Below are positions 36,847 through 47,153 of a stretch of 64,000 nucleotides of DNA, in pieces. This stretch comes from CAWKEY01 sp963848675. Lineage in GTDB: Bacteria > Pseudomonadota > Gammaproteobacteria > Methylococcales > Methylomonadaceae. The stretch lies in contig CAWKEY010000032.1 of NCBI GenBank assembly GCA_963848675.1, forward strand, positions 12,772-76,771. The letters run 5' to 3'. How positions within the stretch are numbered: the stretch's first letter is position 1; the number at the start of each line of letters is the position of its first letter. The translations under genes were made by a program, and so were the position numbers. The notes under the pieces were generated by a model that saw only the letters and a list, made by a program, of their open reading frames with translations, made no database searches and was not told the DNA's origin.

Positions 36847-39800
36847 ATGAAGCTGGAAAAAATCAAACTTTCTGGATTTAAATCCTTTGTTGATCATACG
36901 GTAATCCCCATTAGCGGCAATTTGACGGCAATTGTTGGCCCCAATGGCTGCGGAAAATCCAATATCATTGATGCAGTGCGCTGGGTAATGGGCGAAAGTT
37001 CCGCCAAGCATTTGCGCGGCGGCAGTATGGCTGATGTCATTTTTAATGGTTCGTCCGGACGTAAACCGGTGAGTACGGCTTCTGTGGAACTGATTTTTGA
37101 CAATAGCGAGGGCAAACTGGGCGGCGAATACGCGCACTACGACAGCATCGCGATTAAGCGCCAGGTCAGCCGGGATGGTCAGTCTTTGTTTATGCTGAAT
37201 GGCGCGCGTTGCCGGCGCAAGGATATTACCGACATTTTTTTGGGGACGGGCTTAGGCTCCAGAAGTTACGCCATCATTGAACAGGGCACCATATCGCGCA
37301 TGGTTGAGGCCAAGCCCGATGAACTTCGCGTGCATATCGAGGAAGCGGCCGGCATTTCCAAATACAAGGAACGGCGCAGCGAAACCGAAGCCCGGATGAA
37401 GAACACCCGCGAAAATCTGGAAAGGCTGGATGATTTGCGCGAAGAGGTTGAAAAACAAATCAAGCATCTGCAAAAACAGGCGGAAAAAGCAGAAAAATAT
37501 ACGGAGCTTAAAAAACAGGAGCGCCAGTTCAAACTCGAACTGTTGGCCATGCGCTGGAATGCTCATCACCAGGCGGCGGCGCAGCTGGAAATCAAACTGC
37601 AGACTATTGCCGCCGAGCATAATCGTTTGTTTGTATATGTGCGGGATATTGATAACAGCCTGGAAGCAAAACGCGCCGAACATAAGAGCCAGCAACAGCT
37701 CACTTCCGGTTCGCAAGGGCAATATTATGATGTGCTGGCGCAAGTCAGCAGTCTTGAGCAGGCGATCAGACATAATGAAACGAGCCATGAAGAAACCCTG
37801 CTGGAAATCAGCCGCACTCGGCAACAAGCCGATCAGGCCAGGCATGAACTGGAGTCCGATTTACAGCAGCTGGAAGAGCTGAAACTGGCTTTGTTTGAAG
37901 CGGAAGAAGCCTTGATTATTGCCGAGGACAGACAAGAAGAGGTGTTGCAGACCCAGCTGCAGTCAGTGCAGCAAAGAACCAGCTGGCAGCAGCAATGGGA
38001 GGCTTACCGTACCGAGCATTCGCATTATAAGGAACAAGCCGAAGTGCATCGGGTCAAAACCCTGCAGCTGGAAAATCAGAACCGTCAGCTGCAAGTTCGT
38101 TTAGATAAGTTGCAGCAGGAACGCAACGAGCTTTCATCCAGCCAATTACAGATGGAGATTGAGACGCTGGATGCCGGCATCGAAATCATCGAAAGCCAGC
38201 GTGCCGGTCTGCATGAGCAACTGGAAGCGCTGCATCAGCAGATTCGCGAGCAACGTCAGCAGGTCAAGCATTTTCATGATGATTTGCACACGCGACGTTC
38301 GGAGTTGCACAGTATAAAAGGCAAAATCACCTCACTGGAGTTATTGCAGCAACATGCCATGGGTAAGGACAATAAAAATCTCGGCAGCTGGCTGGAACAC
38401 ATGAATTTGCACGAAAATCCTCGCCTGGCAGAATTTCTGGATGTGCAGCCTGGCTGGGAAGGCGCCGTGGAAACTGTGCTGGGTAGTTATCTGGAAGCAA
38501 TTTGTATAGACAGCGTCGATCAGGTCATTCCAGGCTTGCATCGCTTAACCGGCGAATCATTAACGCTCATCGAAACCCGGCAAAATGAACCGGCTGAAGC
38601 CGACGCGCAGTTGACACAGTTACTGGATAAAGTCACCGCGCCCTGGGATTTAAGCGATTTACTGAGCGGTGTTTATTGTGCGGACGGTATTGAAGCAGCC
38701 CGAAAATTATCGACTCAACTCAAGTTTCATGAATCTGTAATTACCGCGGACGGTACCTGGCTTGGCCCGGGCTGGTTAAGAATCGTGCGCACCAAAGACA
38801 GTAAAACCGGAGTTTTGCAGCGCGAAAAGGAATTGCGCCTGTTTAAACAGCGGCAGGAAGCCTTGCAGCTTGAAATTAATGACTTTGAAGACCGGCTGGA
38901 GTCCACCGAAACCGCCCTAAAAGAGGCAGAAGCCCAGCGCGAGGCTGTCACACAGCAGAATACTATTCTGGGCGCCGAGCTTTCGGCTAAAAGCGCAGCA
39001 TTCAGCGCCCACTCGGCCCGGCTGGAACAGCAGCAGCGGCGTCTGGATCAGGTCTGCAATGAAATCGATGGCATTTTCCGTGAATCTGCGGAAAATGCCG
39101 CTGTGATGGCTGAATCCGCGCTGTTGCAGGAGGAAGCCGAGCAGGTGATGGCCGGTCTCGAGCAAAAAAAGCAAAGTCTGGAACTTTTGAATCAGGATCT
39201 GCAGTCCGCGCAGCACAAGACCGAACAATCGGTTAATGAAGCCCGGCAGCAGGTTTACAGTATCAGGGCCAAGATCGAAACACTGCAATCTTCAGAAAAA
39301 TCAACCGGCAAACAAATAGAGCGCCTGCAGATGCAGCAGCAGCAGGCCTTGCAGCGCATCGCCGAACTGGAGAAAAAATTGCAGCAAACATTAACGCCGC
39401 TGGATGAGGAAAAACAAAAGCTGGAGCATTTGCGTTTACACAAGGATCAGCTTGAGGCTGGGCTTAAAAAACAGCGCCAGTTGCAGGACGACATTGAGGC
39501 GGCAATCACGCAGTTATCGGAACAGCATTTGCGCGGGCAAAGAGCCCTGGAGATGCAGAAGGAAGCCCTGGACAAGCTGCGTTTTGAATTGCAGGAAAGT
39601 AAAGTCCGCCAACAGACGGTTAATGAGCAACTGAAAGAAATCGATGCCGATGCCGAACACATACTCAAAAATCTGTCCACTGCTGCCGATGAACAAAGCT
39701 GGAAGAGAACAGTAGATGAGTTGGCGGGGCAGATTGAGCGTTTGGGCACCATTAACCTGACCGCCATAGAAGAGTATAAATCGCAGTCCGAGCGTATGAA

Positions 39801-40356
39801 TTTCCTCAATGAACAACATGCCGACCTGATCGAAGCCTTGCAAACGCTGGATCAGGCCATCAGTAAAATAGATAAGGAAAGCCGGCTGCGTTTTAAGGAA
39901 ACATTCGATAAAATAAACAGCGGTTTGCAGGAAAAATTCCCCAAATTATTTGGCGGCGGGCAGGCGTATCTGGAATTGACCGAGCAGGATTTGCTGGAAT
40001 CGGGCGTCAATATTATTGCCAGACCTCCCGGTAAAAGAAATAGCTCCATCCACTTATTATCGGGTGGAGAGAAAGCACTCACCGCCGTCGCGCTGGTGTT
40101 TTCCATTTTTGAACTGAATCCTGCGCCTTTTTGCCTTCTGGACGAGGTCGATGCACCTCTGGATGATGCGAACGTAGGACGGTTTTCAAAAATGGTGGAA
40201 GAGATGTCGGCATCCGTCCAGTTTTTGTACATTTCTCATAACAAAGTGACTATGGAAATTGCAAAACAACTGGCAGGTGTTACTATGAAAGAGCCGGGCG
40301 TGTCCCGTATGGTCGCGGTTGATATTGAAGAAGCAGTGAGTTTGGCGGAAATCTAA
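36847..40356 (+). CDS. smc: Chromosome partition ATPase Smc
   Basis: SMC protein of 1169 residues that condenses and separates chromosomes. The N-terminal head has Walker A VGPNGCGKSNIIDAVRWVMGE, then a coiled coil (about 165-500), a hinge (about 510-630; LGSWLEHMNLHENPRLAEFL), a second coiled coil and the C-terminal head with signature HLLSGGEKALTAVALVFSIF and Walker B FCLLDEVDAPLDDAN. The frame is intact over 3.5 kb. The stop overlaps the zipA start (TAATGG). Confidence 0.96.
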   Translation: MKLEKIKLSGFKSFVDHTVIPISGNLTAIVGPNGCGKSNIIDAVRWVMGESSAKHLRGGSMADVIFNGSSGRKPVSTASVELIFDNSEGKLGGEYAHYDSIAIKRQVSRDGQSLFMLNGARCRRKDITDIFLGTGLGSRSYAIIEQGTISRMVEAKPDELRVHIEEAAGISKYKERRSETEARMKNTRENLERLDDLREEVEKQIKHLQKQAEKAEKYTELKKQERQFKLELLAMRWNAHHQAAAQLEIKLQTIAAEHNRLFVYVRDIDNSLEAKRAEHKSQQQLTSGSQGQYYDVLAQVSSLEQAIRHNETSHEETLLEISRTRQQADQARHELESDLQQLEELKLALFEAEEALIIAEDRQEEVLQTQLQSVQQRTSWQQQWEAYRTEHSHYKEQAEVHRVKTLQLENQNRQLQVRLDKLQQERNELSSSQLQMEIETLDAGIEIIESQRAGLHEQLEALHQQIREQRQQVKHFHDDLHTRRSELHSIKGKITSLELLQQHAMGKDNKNLGSWLEHMNLHENPRLAEFLDVQPGWEGAVETVLGSYLEAICIDSVDQVIPGLHRLTGESLTLIETRQNEPAEADAQLTQLLDKVTAPWDLSDLLSGVYCADGIEAARKLSTQLKFHESVITADGTWLGPGWLRIVRTKDSKTGVLQREKELRLFKQRQEALQLEINDFEDRLESTETALKEAEAQREAVTQQNTILGAELSAKSAAFSAHSARLEQQQRRLDQVCNEIDGIFRESAENAAVMAESALLQEEAEQVMAGLEQKKQSLELLNQDLQSAQHKTEQSVNEARQQVYSIRAKIETLQSSEKSTGKQIERLQMQQQQALQRIAELEKKLQQTLTPLDEEKQKLEHLRLHKDQLEAGLKKQRQLQDDIEAAITQLSEQHLRGQRALEMQKEALDKLRFELQESKVRQQTVNEQLKEIDADAEHILKNLSTAADEQSWKRTVDELAGQIERLGTINLTAIEEYKSQSERMNFLNEQHADLIEALQTLDQAISKIDKESRLRFKETFDKINSGLQEKFPKLFGGGQAYLELTEQDLLESGVNIIARPPGKRNSSIHLLSGGEKALTAVALVFSIFELNPAPFCLLDEVDAPLDDANVGRFSKMVEEMSASVQFLYISHNKVTMEIAKQLAGVTMKEPGVSRMVAVDIEEAVSLAEI

Positions 40357-41045
40357 TGGATAAAGAAATATTAAGAATTGTAATTATCGCAACCGGTCTG
40401 GTTGTCGTTGTCGGCATGTTGTTGTGGAGTTTTCTGAGAAACAGAAAACCCTATCAAGGCTTCGATTTTTTTAAAGATGAAGGCCTGGGGCGCTTTGATG
40501 ATTCAAGCGCCGTGTACGGTGAGGATGATTTCGAAATTGTGCCGATTGGCTCTGCCAAGCGCAGTGCCGAAGCTGAAAAACCGATCAAGGATTATGAGCA
40601 GGAAGAAGTTCTTGTCGAGTCCGATGACGATGACATTGAGCCTCCCCCGCGTTTTGCCACGCCAAAAATCATCCAGGTCTGTCTGGTCGCTAAAGCCGAT
40701 GAAGGTTTTAATGGGGCGGACTTGCGGAATGCCTTTGAGCTGGTCGGTCTGGAATATGGCAGTTTGAAAATTTATGAACGTTTGGATGCCAATCGTCTGG
40801 TAGATTTTGGCGTCGCCAGTATGTCTGGATCGGGTATTTTTCCCGAAAAAAATCATGCCGACTTTTATACGCCAGGCCTGGTGTTTTTTATGCAGCCGGG
40901 TGAAGTGGATGATGCGCAAGCCGTTTTTGACGATTACATGCAAACAATCAAGCTCTTGGCTACAGAGCTGGAAGGCGAAATCCTTGATGATAAAAGTCAG
41001 CCATTGGGCGAAGCCACGATACAATTGATTCGCCAGAGTTTGTAA
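40356..41045 (+). CDS. zipA: Cell-division protein ZipA
   Basis: 229-residue membrane-anchored FtsZ-binding protein. An N-terminal TM helix (about 7-25; IVIIATGLVVVVGMLLWSFL) leads to an acidic linker and a C-terminal ZipA domain (about 100-229) with QVCLVAKADEGFNGADLRNAFELVGLEYG and LVFFMQPGEVDDAQAVFDDY. The smc-zipA-ligA order is common in gammaproteobacteria. Confidence 0.92.
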   Translation: MDKEILRIVIIATGLVVVVGMLLWSFLRNRKPYQGFDFFKDEGLGRFDDSSAVYGEDDFEIVPIGSAKRSAEAEKPIKDYEQEEVLVESDDDDIEPPPRFATPKIIQVCLVAKADEGFNGADLRNAFELVGLEYGSLKIYERLDANRLVDFGVASMSGSGIFPEKNHADFYTPGLVFFMQPGEVDDAQAVFDDYMQTIKLLATELEGEILDDKSQPLGEATIQLIRQSL

Positions 41046-41048
41046 CAT

Positions 41049-42996
41049 TTGATACTTAATCCCGCGCAAATTACGCTTCTGGAGCAATCGGAATGGCTGG
41101 CGCAGCTTTCAGTTGAGCGTATTGGACAAATTGCCGCCCAAGCTCAGGCCAGTCAGTTAAGCGATCAGGAGCTAATTGCGTTTTTACACATTTGCAATCT
41201 GCTCTATCGTTGCGGCGAGCCGCTGATTTCGGATTATCTCTATGATTCGGTTTTTCTGGCCGAGCTGCAAAAAAGACACCCTCATCACCCCTATCTGGAA
41301 ACGGTCGAACCGGAGCCGGCGCTTGCCGGCAAGACTGTTATCTTGCCGGAAAAAATGCTTTCGACGGACAAAACCTATAGTGCGGACGGCATAGCCAAAT
41401 GGCTGGCGCGCATTGAAAAAGCGGCCGAAGAAATCAATATCGAGTTCTCAAGCCTGGTTTTTCGGGCCACCCCCAAACTCGATGGTTATGCCGCTTATGA
41501 TGACGGCGACCTGCTCTACACCCGCGGTGATGGCCGGAAAGGCACCGATATCAGCCGGGTTTTTGAGCGCGGACTGATGGTCGGCGGCAACGGGCAAAGA
41601 GGTCAGGGCGCGGGTGAAATCGTGGTAAGTCAAAGGTATTTTAATGAACATTTGGCGGAATATTTTGAAAATGCCCGGAATTTTCAGGCCAGCATCATCA
41701 AGGAAAAAGAGCTCGAGCGCCATGCCCTGGCCGCCATAGAAAACCAGGCGGCGGTTTTTTTTCCTTTTGCGCAACTGCCTGACTGGCGGGGTTCTGCCAG
41801 CGAGATTTTGGCCGATTTTACCGGCATCGTGGAAACGGTCCGCGCGCTGGTGGATTATGATGTCGATGGCGTGGTGTTTGAAGTCATCAATGATGCCTTG
41901 AGACAGCATATGGGCGCTACCCGGCATCATCACCGCTGGCAGATTGCTTATAAAAGCAATGTGGAAACCGCCATTGTTAAAGTCCTGCAGGTTATCCCGC
42001 AAACATCCCGTTCCGGCCGCGTCAATCCCGTCGCCGAACTGGAACCCACCAAGCTCAGTGGTGCCGTCATTTCAAGAGCGACAGCGCATCATTACGGCAT
42101 GGTCAGGGAGCAGGGCATTGGCCCCGGCACTGTGATTGAATTAACCCGGTCGGGTCTGGTGATACCCAAAATCGAGCGGGTGATTACACCGCAAAGCCCG
42201 GAAATTCCGGAAACATGTCCCAGTTGCGGTAGTCACCTGATATGGGACAGTGATTATCTGTATTGTCTTAATGCCAGTCATTGTCCCGCGCAAATTGAAA
42301 ACACCATCGAACATTTTTTCAGTACCCTGGCTAATGTTGACGGCTTTGGCCAGAAAACCATTGAGAAACTCTACGCCTCTGGTACCGATTCAGTTTTTGC
42401 TGTGTATCAGTTGGATCTGGAACAATTGCAGGGCATGAGCTTCGGCGAAAAAACAGCGCAAAACCTTCTGGATCAATTGCTGCGCAGCAGAACCGAAGCC
42501 ATTGAAGACTGGCGCTTTCTGGGCGCTTTCGGCATTTATCGAATGGGCCTCGGCAATTGCGAACGATTGCTGCAACATTACCGTCTTGCCGATATTTTCA
42601 AGCTGACGCTTGATGATATTATCGCTATTGAAGGCTTCGCCGAAAAAACGGCGGCTACCGTGGTGGGTTGTCTGGAGCAAATCGAAGCCGATTTCAGGCG
42701 CATTTACCAACTCGGCTTCAATTTAATCCCAACCCCTCTAGTCAGTGAGCAGCAGCAACAAATCAGCCCCATTGCCGGCAAAATCATTGTGTTTACCGGC
42801 ACCATGCAACATGGCAAGCGTGATGACATGCAAAAACAAGCCAAGCGCCTGGGTGCAAAAGTAGCCAGTTCGGTCACCGGAAAAACCGATTTTCTGGTGA
42901 CCGGTTCGGAAGTAGGCGCATCTAAAATCACCGCCGCCAGAGAGAAGAGGCGTGCGCGTGATCACTGAGGACGAGTATCTGGCGATGCTGGCCTGA
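41049..42996 (+). CDS. ligA: NAD-dependent DNA ligase, divergent, with 3' frameshift
   Basis: Seals DNA nicks using NAD. It shows an N-terminal ISDYLYDSVF element, the adenylated Lys in TPKLDGYAAYDDGDL, a four-Cys zinc finger (CPSCGSH...CLNASHC), helix-hairpin-helix repeats and a C-terminal BRCT domain (GKIIVFTGTMQHGKRDDMQ). As read it stops at 42968 (REKRRARDH). One extra base in GAGAAGAGGCG hides the expected end GVRVITEDEYLAMLA, which stops at 42996. TTG at 41049 is the likely start. The usual RNAAAGSLRQ region is replaced (NARNFQASIIKEKELERH), so it is an unusual LigA. Confidence 0.88.
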
Positions 42997-43123
42997 TGCT
43001 GATTACGCAAGGTGTCACGCATTGAGTTGCGCTGATTTACAGACGGTCATGCTGGCTTGGATAAATTCGGCTCGTTAGACTATTACTAGTTATTACTAAT
43101 TCTTAAATTTGAGGGTATCGGCT

Positions 43124-44191
43124 TTGAATAACACCATACTTGTGACCGGCGGCGCCGGGTTTATCGGTTCCAACTTTGTATTGGATTGGCTGGAGGTTGT
43201 CGGCACACCGGTAATCAACTTGGACAAACTGACCTATGCCGGTAATTTGGAAAATATCGCGAGTGTTGCGGGTGATCCGAAGCATATTTTTGTGCAGGGC
43301 GATATTGGCGATCGTGATTTGGTCAGGCAGTTGCTGACGGAACATCGTCCGTATGCCATCGTAAATTTTGCTGCGGAAAGCCATGTCGATCGTTCTATTC
43401 ACGGCCCGGAAGATTTCGTCCAGACCAATGTCGTCGGCACTTTTCATTTGCTGGAAGAGGTGCGCGCCTATTGGTCGGCTCTCAATGAGCGTGAGCGTGA
43501 ACCTTTGCGCTTTTTGCATGTGTCGACCGATGAAGTGTATGGCTCTTTAGGTTCAGATGATCCGGCCTTTACCGAGACCACGGCTTATGCGCCCAACAGT
43601 CCTTATTCCGCCTCCAAGGCGGCATCGGATCATCTGGTGCGCGCCTATCATCACACTTACGGCTTGCCGGTGCTGACCACTAATTGTTCGAATAATTATG
43701 GATCTTACCAGTTTCCGGAGAAGCTCATTCCCCTGGTGCTGATGAATGCCTTGGCGGGCAAGTCATTGCCGATTTACGGCGATGGCAGCAATGTGCGCGA
43801 CTGGCTTTATGTGAGCGATCACTGCAGCGCCATTCGTACTGTGCTCAATAAGGGCAGGGCAGGGGAAACTTACAACATAGGCGGCTGCAATGAAAAGACC
43901 AATCTGCAAGTGGTGCATACCCTGTGCGATATTCTCGATAGCGAAAAACCCAGGGCGGATGGTGCGTCCTATCGGTCACAGATCACTTACGTTAAAGATC
44001 GTCCCGGTCATGATCGCCGCTATGCCATTGATGCGAGCAAGATTGAACAGGAGCTGGCCTGGACGCCTGCTGAGACGTTTGAGACGGGCATTCGCAAAAC
44101 CGTGCGCTGGTATCTGGAAAACCAGGTCTGGGTGGAGCGTGTCGCCAGCGGTGAGTATCGTGACTGGATTGCCAAGCAGTATGTGGGTTGA
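43124..44191 (+). CDS. rfbB: dTDP-glucose 4,6-dehydratase
   Basis: Second step of dTDP-L-rhamnose synthesis. It is an extended short-chain dehydrogenase of about 355 residues with NAD-binding ILVTGGAGFIGSNFV, catalytic HVSTDEVYGSLG and YSASKAASDHLVRAY (Tyr and Lys). I start at TTG 43124, since GAGGG sits 8 bases ahead; a TTG at 43109 is in frame but lacks such a site. It is followed by rfbD after 117 bases. Confidence 0.94.
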   Translation: MNNTILVTGGAGFIGSNFVLDWLEVVGTPVINLDKLTYAGNLENIASVAGDPKHIFVQGDIGDRDLVRQLLTEHRPYAIVNFAAESHVDRSIHGPEDFVQTNVVGTFHLLEEVRAYWSALNEREREPLRFLHVSTDEVYGSLGSDDPAFTETTAYAPNSPYSASKAASDHLVRAYHHTYGLPVLTTNCSNNYGSYQFPEKLIPLVLMNALAGKSLPIYGDGSNVRDWLYVSDHCSAIRTVLNKGRAGETYNIGGCNEKTNLQVVHTLCDILDSEKPRADGASYRSQITYVKDRPGHDRRYAIDASKIEQELAWTPAETFETGIRKTVRWYLENQVWVERVASGEYRDWIAKQYVG

Positions 44192-44308
44192 TCCTCTCCA
44201 AGCCGGTTTGAAAGCCGCGGCCAAAACGTGTCTTAGCTGCATACCCAAGCGGGCACAGGAGTTGCCGTTAATATATGTGGCTACAAAAAATAAACTGGAA
44301 CAATTTTA

Positions 44309-45214
44309 ATGGTTAAAAAAATTCTCCTGCTGGGCAAGAATGGCCAAGTTGGCTGGGAGCTTCAGCGTTCACTTGCGCCGCTGGGTCAACTGATTTCCAT
44401 GGGGCGGAGCGAGTGCGATCTTACCGATCCGGAGCGTCTGCGTGCGGTTATTCGCGAGGTGAAGCCCGCTGTGATCGTCAATGCGGCTGCTTATACGGCT
44501 GTCGATAAGGCCGAGAGCGAGTCTGAGCGCGCACTGGCCGTTAACGGCGTTGCTCCCGGCATTCTCGCCGACGAGGCAAAAAAGCGCGGTGCCTGGCTGC
44601 TGCATTATTCGACAGATTATGTTTTCGACGGGAACACATCTGATGCCTATAGTGAGGAGGACGAGACCCAACCGTTGAACGTTTATGGCGCGACCAAGCT
44701 GGCCGGAGAACAGGCTATCCGGCAATCCGGCTGTCGACACTTGATTTTCCGTACCAGTTGGGTATTCGCTGCGCGTGGCGGCAATTTTGCCAAGACCATG
44801 CTGCGACTGGCGCAAGAGCGCGATTCTCTGAAAGTCGTCGGCGACCAGTTCGGAGCGCCGACTTCAGCCGAGTTGATAGCGGACATCAGTGCATTTTGTT
44901 TGCGTGATGCGCTACGCCCGGATGGCGACAGTCTGCAAGGGCTTTACCATCTTGTTGCCGCCGGTGAAACCAGTTGGCATGGTTATGCACAATTTGTGTT
45001 GGCATGGGCGGGGCAGGCTGGCGTTGTCCTGAAGTGTCCGCCGGAGCGTGTGGTCTCAATTCCAACTTCTGATTATCCATTGCCCGCCAGGAGGCCAGCC
45101 AATTCCAGGCTGAGTACCTCAAAATTGCAGCAGGCGTTTGGTTTATTTTTACCGCATTGGTCTTATCATGCCGAGCGCATGCTGGCCGAAATTCTTACTC
45201 CGGAACATTCATGA
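44309..45214 (+). CDS. rfbD: dTDP-4-dehydrorhamnose reductase
   Basis: Final step of dTDP-L-rhamnose synthesis. 301 residues with KILLLGKNGQVGWELQRSL, VNAAAYTAVDKAESE, YSTDYVFDGNT (catalytic Thr/Tyr region) and PLNVYGATKLAGEQAI (Tyr and Lys). It overlaps rfbA by four bases (ATGA). Confidence 0.95.
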   Translation: MVKKILLLGKNGQVGWELQRSLAPLGQLISMGRSECDLTDPERLRAVIREVKPAVIVNAAAYTAVDKAESESERALAVNGVAPGILADEAKKRGAWLLHYSTDYVFDGNTSDAYSEEDETQPLNVYGATKLAGEQAIRQSGCRHLIFRTSWVFAARGGNFAKTMLRLAQERDSLKVVGDQFGAPTSAELIADISAFCLRDALRPDGDSLQGLYHLVAAGETSWHGYAQFVLAWAGQAGVVLKCPPERVVSIPTSDYPLPARRPANSRLSTSKLQQAFGLFLPHWSYHAERMLAEILTPEHS

Positions 45215-46098
45215 AAACAAGAAAAGGCATCATTCTGGCCGGCGGCTCAGGCACCCGGCTGTATCCGGCGACACTAACCATATCCAAACAGCTGTTGCCA
45301 ATTTATGACAAGCCGATGATTTACTATCCCTTGTCAACATTAATGCTGGCAGGCATTCGCGAAGTGTTGATTATTTCCACGCCTCAAGATACGCCGCGTT
45401 TTGAACAGCTGTTTGGCGACGGCAAGCAATGGGGCATGTCGCTGTCCTATGCCGTTCAACCTTCACCGGATGGACTGGCGCAAGCTTTCATCATTGGCGA
45501 GGATTTTATCAATGGCAGCCCTTCTGCACTGGTGCTGGGCGACAATATATTTTATGGACACGACCTGGCCACACTGTTGCAGTATGCCAGTGCCCGTGAC
45601 AGCGGCGCGACGGTATTCGCGTATCCGGTTCAAGATCCTGAGCGTTACGGCGTGGTCGAATTTGACTCTGCCGGCCGGGCATTGAGTCTTGAAGAAAAGC
45701 CAAAATCGCCCAAGTCCCGCTATGCGGTTACCGGACTGTATTTTTATGATACGCAAGTCGTTGATATTGCCAAGAGTATTCAACCATCGGCGCGGGGCGA
45801 GCTGGAAATTACCGACGTCAATCGTCGTTATCTTGAGCAGTCAGCACTTGATGTTGAAGTTATCGGCAGAGGCTACGCCTGGCTGGATACCGGCACGCAC
45901 GAATCGCTGTTGGATGCCTCGCAGTTCATTCAGACTATCGAGCAGCGGCAGGGGCTGAAAGTCGCAGCGCCGGAGGAAATAGCCTGGCGGCAAGGCTGGA
46001 TAGATAACACGCAGTTAGAGAAACTGGCGCAGCCATTGTCCAAGAATGGCTATGGGCAATATTTGCTCAGATTGCTCACCGAAAAAGTATTTGGCTGA
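45211..46098 (+). CDS. rfbA: Glucose-1-phosphate thymidylyltransferase
   Basis: First step of dTDP-rhamnose synthesis. I start at MKTRKGIILAGGSGTRLYPATL (45211), whose ATG overlaps the rfbD stop. The nucleotide-binding GGSGTRL, KQLLPIYDKPMIYYPLSTLMLAGIREVLII, LVLGDNIFYGHDL and EEKPKSPKSRYAVTGLYFYD motifs are all present, 295 residues. The 3,5-epimerase gene rfbC is not adjacent. Confidence 0.96.
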   Translation: MKTRKGIILAGGSGTRLYPATLTISKQLLPIYDKPMIYYPLSTLMLAGIREVLIISTPQDTPRFEQLFGDGKQWGMSLSYAVQPSPDGLAQAFIIGEDFINGSPSALVLGDNIFYGHDLATLLQYASARDSGATVFAYPVQDPERYGVVEFDSAGRALSLEEKPKSPKSRYAVTGLYFYDTQVVDIAKSIQPSARGELEITDVNRRYLEQSALDVEVIGRGYAWLDTGTHESLLDASQFIQTIEQRQGLKVAAPEEIAWRQGWIDNTQLEKLAQPLSKNGYGQYLLRLLTEKVFG

Positions 46099-46240
46099 TT
46101 ATTTGCCACATGGGTGGGTAGTCATTTGAGACACTTCAGCTTTGCTGGGCTGTGGCTATAGTTTCCTTAGGCGATGAGCAAGATGAAAAGTGGATTTATT
46201 ACAAGCAAAACAACAGAGGCGCGTAATCATAATTCAACTA

Positions 46241-46271
46241 AAAAAAGCGGCCAGGATTTAGCCGCTTTTTT
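46241..46271. terminator. Two-way rho-independent terminator
   Basis: AAAAAAGCGGC, a 9-base loop, GCCGCTTTTTT. The stem has a T-run on both strands, so it can stop rfbA rightward and the lipoprotein gene leftward. Confidence 0.9.
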
Positions 46272-46336
46272 AAGGAAAGAGAGTAACTATTGATGTTGAT
46301 TAGTTGGTTAAACTCGGTATCCTGCTGATAGGCTTA

Positions 46337-46578
46337 TTATTCAGTTTCTTCGCCTTCGGTTACAGGAGCAGCGCTATCAGGGCGGGAGCAGGTGCTGGGG
46401 CTGTAATTTCAGCAGGCGCAGGCACTGCTTCAGGTGCTGGAGTTTCAGCAGGAGTGCTTACTTGTGCTGGAATGGCAAGTTCGCCTTCGGTCTTTGTTTC
46501 CTGTTCGCTGCCTTTATCGCAACCACTTAGTAAAGCAAGGGTGACAATGCTGGCTGTCAATAGTGTATTTTTTTTCAT
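46337..46578 (-). CDS. Small Pro/Ala-rich lipoprotein, possible 3' frameshift
   Basis: Signal sequence MKKNTLLTASIVTLALLSGC with a lipobox (LSGC), then an acidic, Pro/Ala-rich tail (EGELAIPAQVSTPAETPAPEAVPAPAEITAP). The frame as read ends at 46360 with an odd hydrophobic tail (ALIALLL). One missing C in GCCCTGATAG would instead give DSAAPVTEGEETE ending at 46337, which fits the acidic style of the rest. No function can be assigned; it is probably a short periplasm-facing lipoprotein. Confidence 0.65.
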
Positions 46579-47153
46579 GTTGGCTCCTAATTATTTGGAT
46601 AAAAATGTTAAAAATATGTTTTATTACGTCAGCTACTTTTCCCAATGAAAATGTGGATTTCACTCCTGATTTTAAGCTGAGAATTTGCTAGCGCATTAGT
46701 TGATTGCGGTCGATTTGAATCTAATTTACATAATTTTCAGATCGGACTAATGATAGGGATAGTTACCTTAACGACAGATTAACAAATCATGCAAGCATCA
46801 GAAAAAATGCTTTTTAATAAAGGAGTGAAGAACAAACGTGCTTACCGGAAGTCTTATAGATTTAGTGTTGTTATTCCGAAATCAAATACACGCACAAATT
46901 TTTTAGTAGGTTGAAAAACTTAAAATGAGAGATTTCTCCGAAGGGTATAGTAATCATGGTATATTAGACGCTGATTATTCAGCGCAATGTTGAACACAGG
47001 TTCAAGTTCTTTACTATTGACTTTAAACTCTTGCTAAGAAACAATCGTCAATTTAACTCGTGTAGAATGTAAATTATTTTCGGCGCGTTACCCATCCGCC
47101 CTACTTACGCAACTGGCGGATTCCTGTATAGTTTATCTTTCTAAGGCCATCGT
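46579..47153. other. Intergenic region upstream of the multicopper oxidase
   Basis: 575 AT-rich bases with no frame that looks coding on either strand. It must hold divergent promoters for the lipoprotein (leftward) and the oxidase (rightward). TTGACT at 47017-47022 could be a -35 box, but no convincing -10 follows at the right distance. Confidence 0.4.

Noticed and set aside
37252..37845. Long leftward frame inside smc
   Set aside because: Antisense of the coiled-coil region; smc is intact and highly conserved.
40503..41087. 194-codon leftward frame over zipA
   Set aside because: Antisense of ZipA, which is well supported by domain and gene order.
47017..47045. Sigma-70 promoter ahead of the multicopper oxidase
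   Set aside because: TTGACT is present but no good -10 box follows, so I do not call it.
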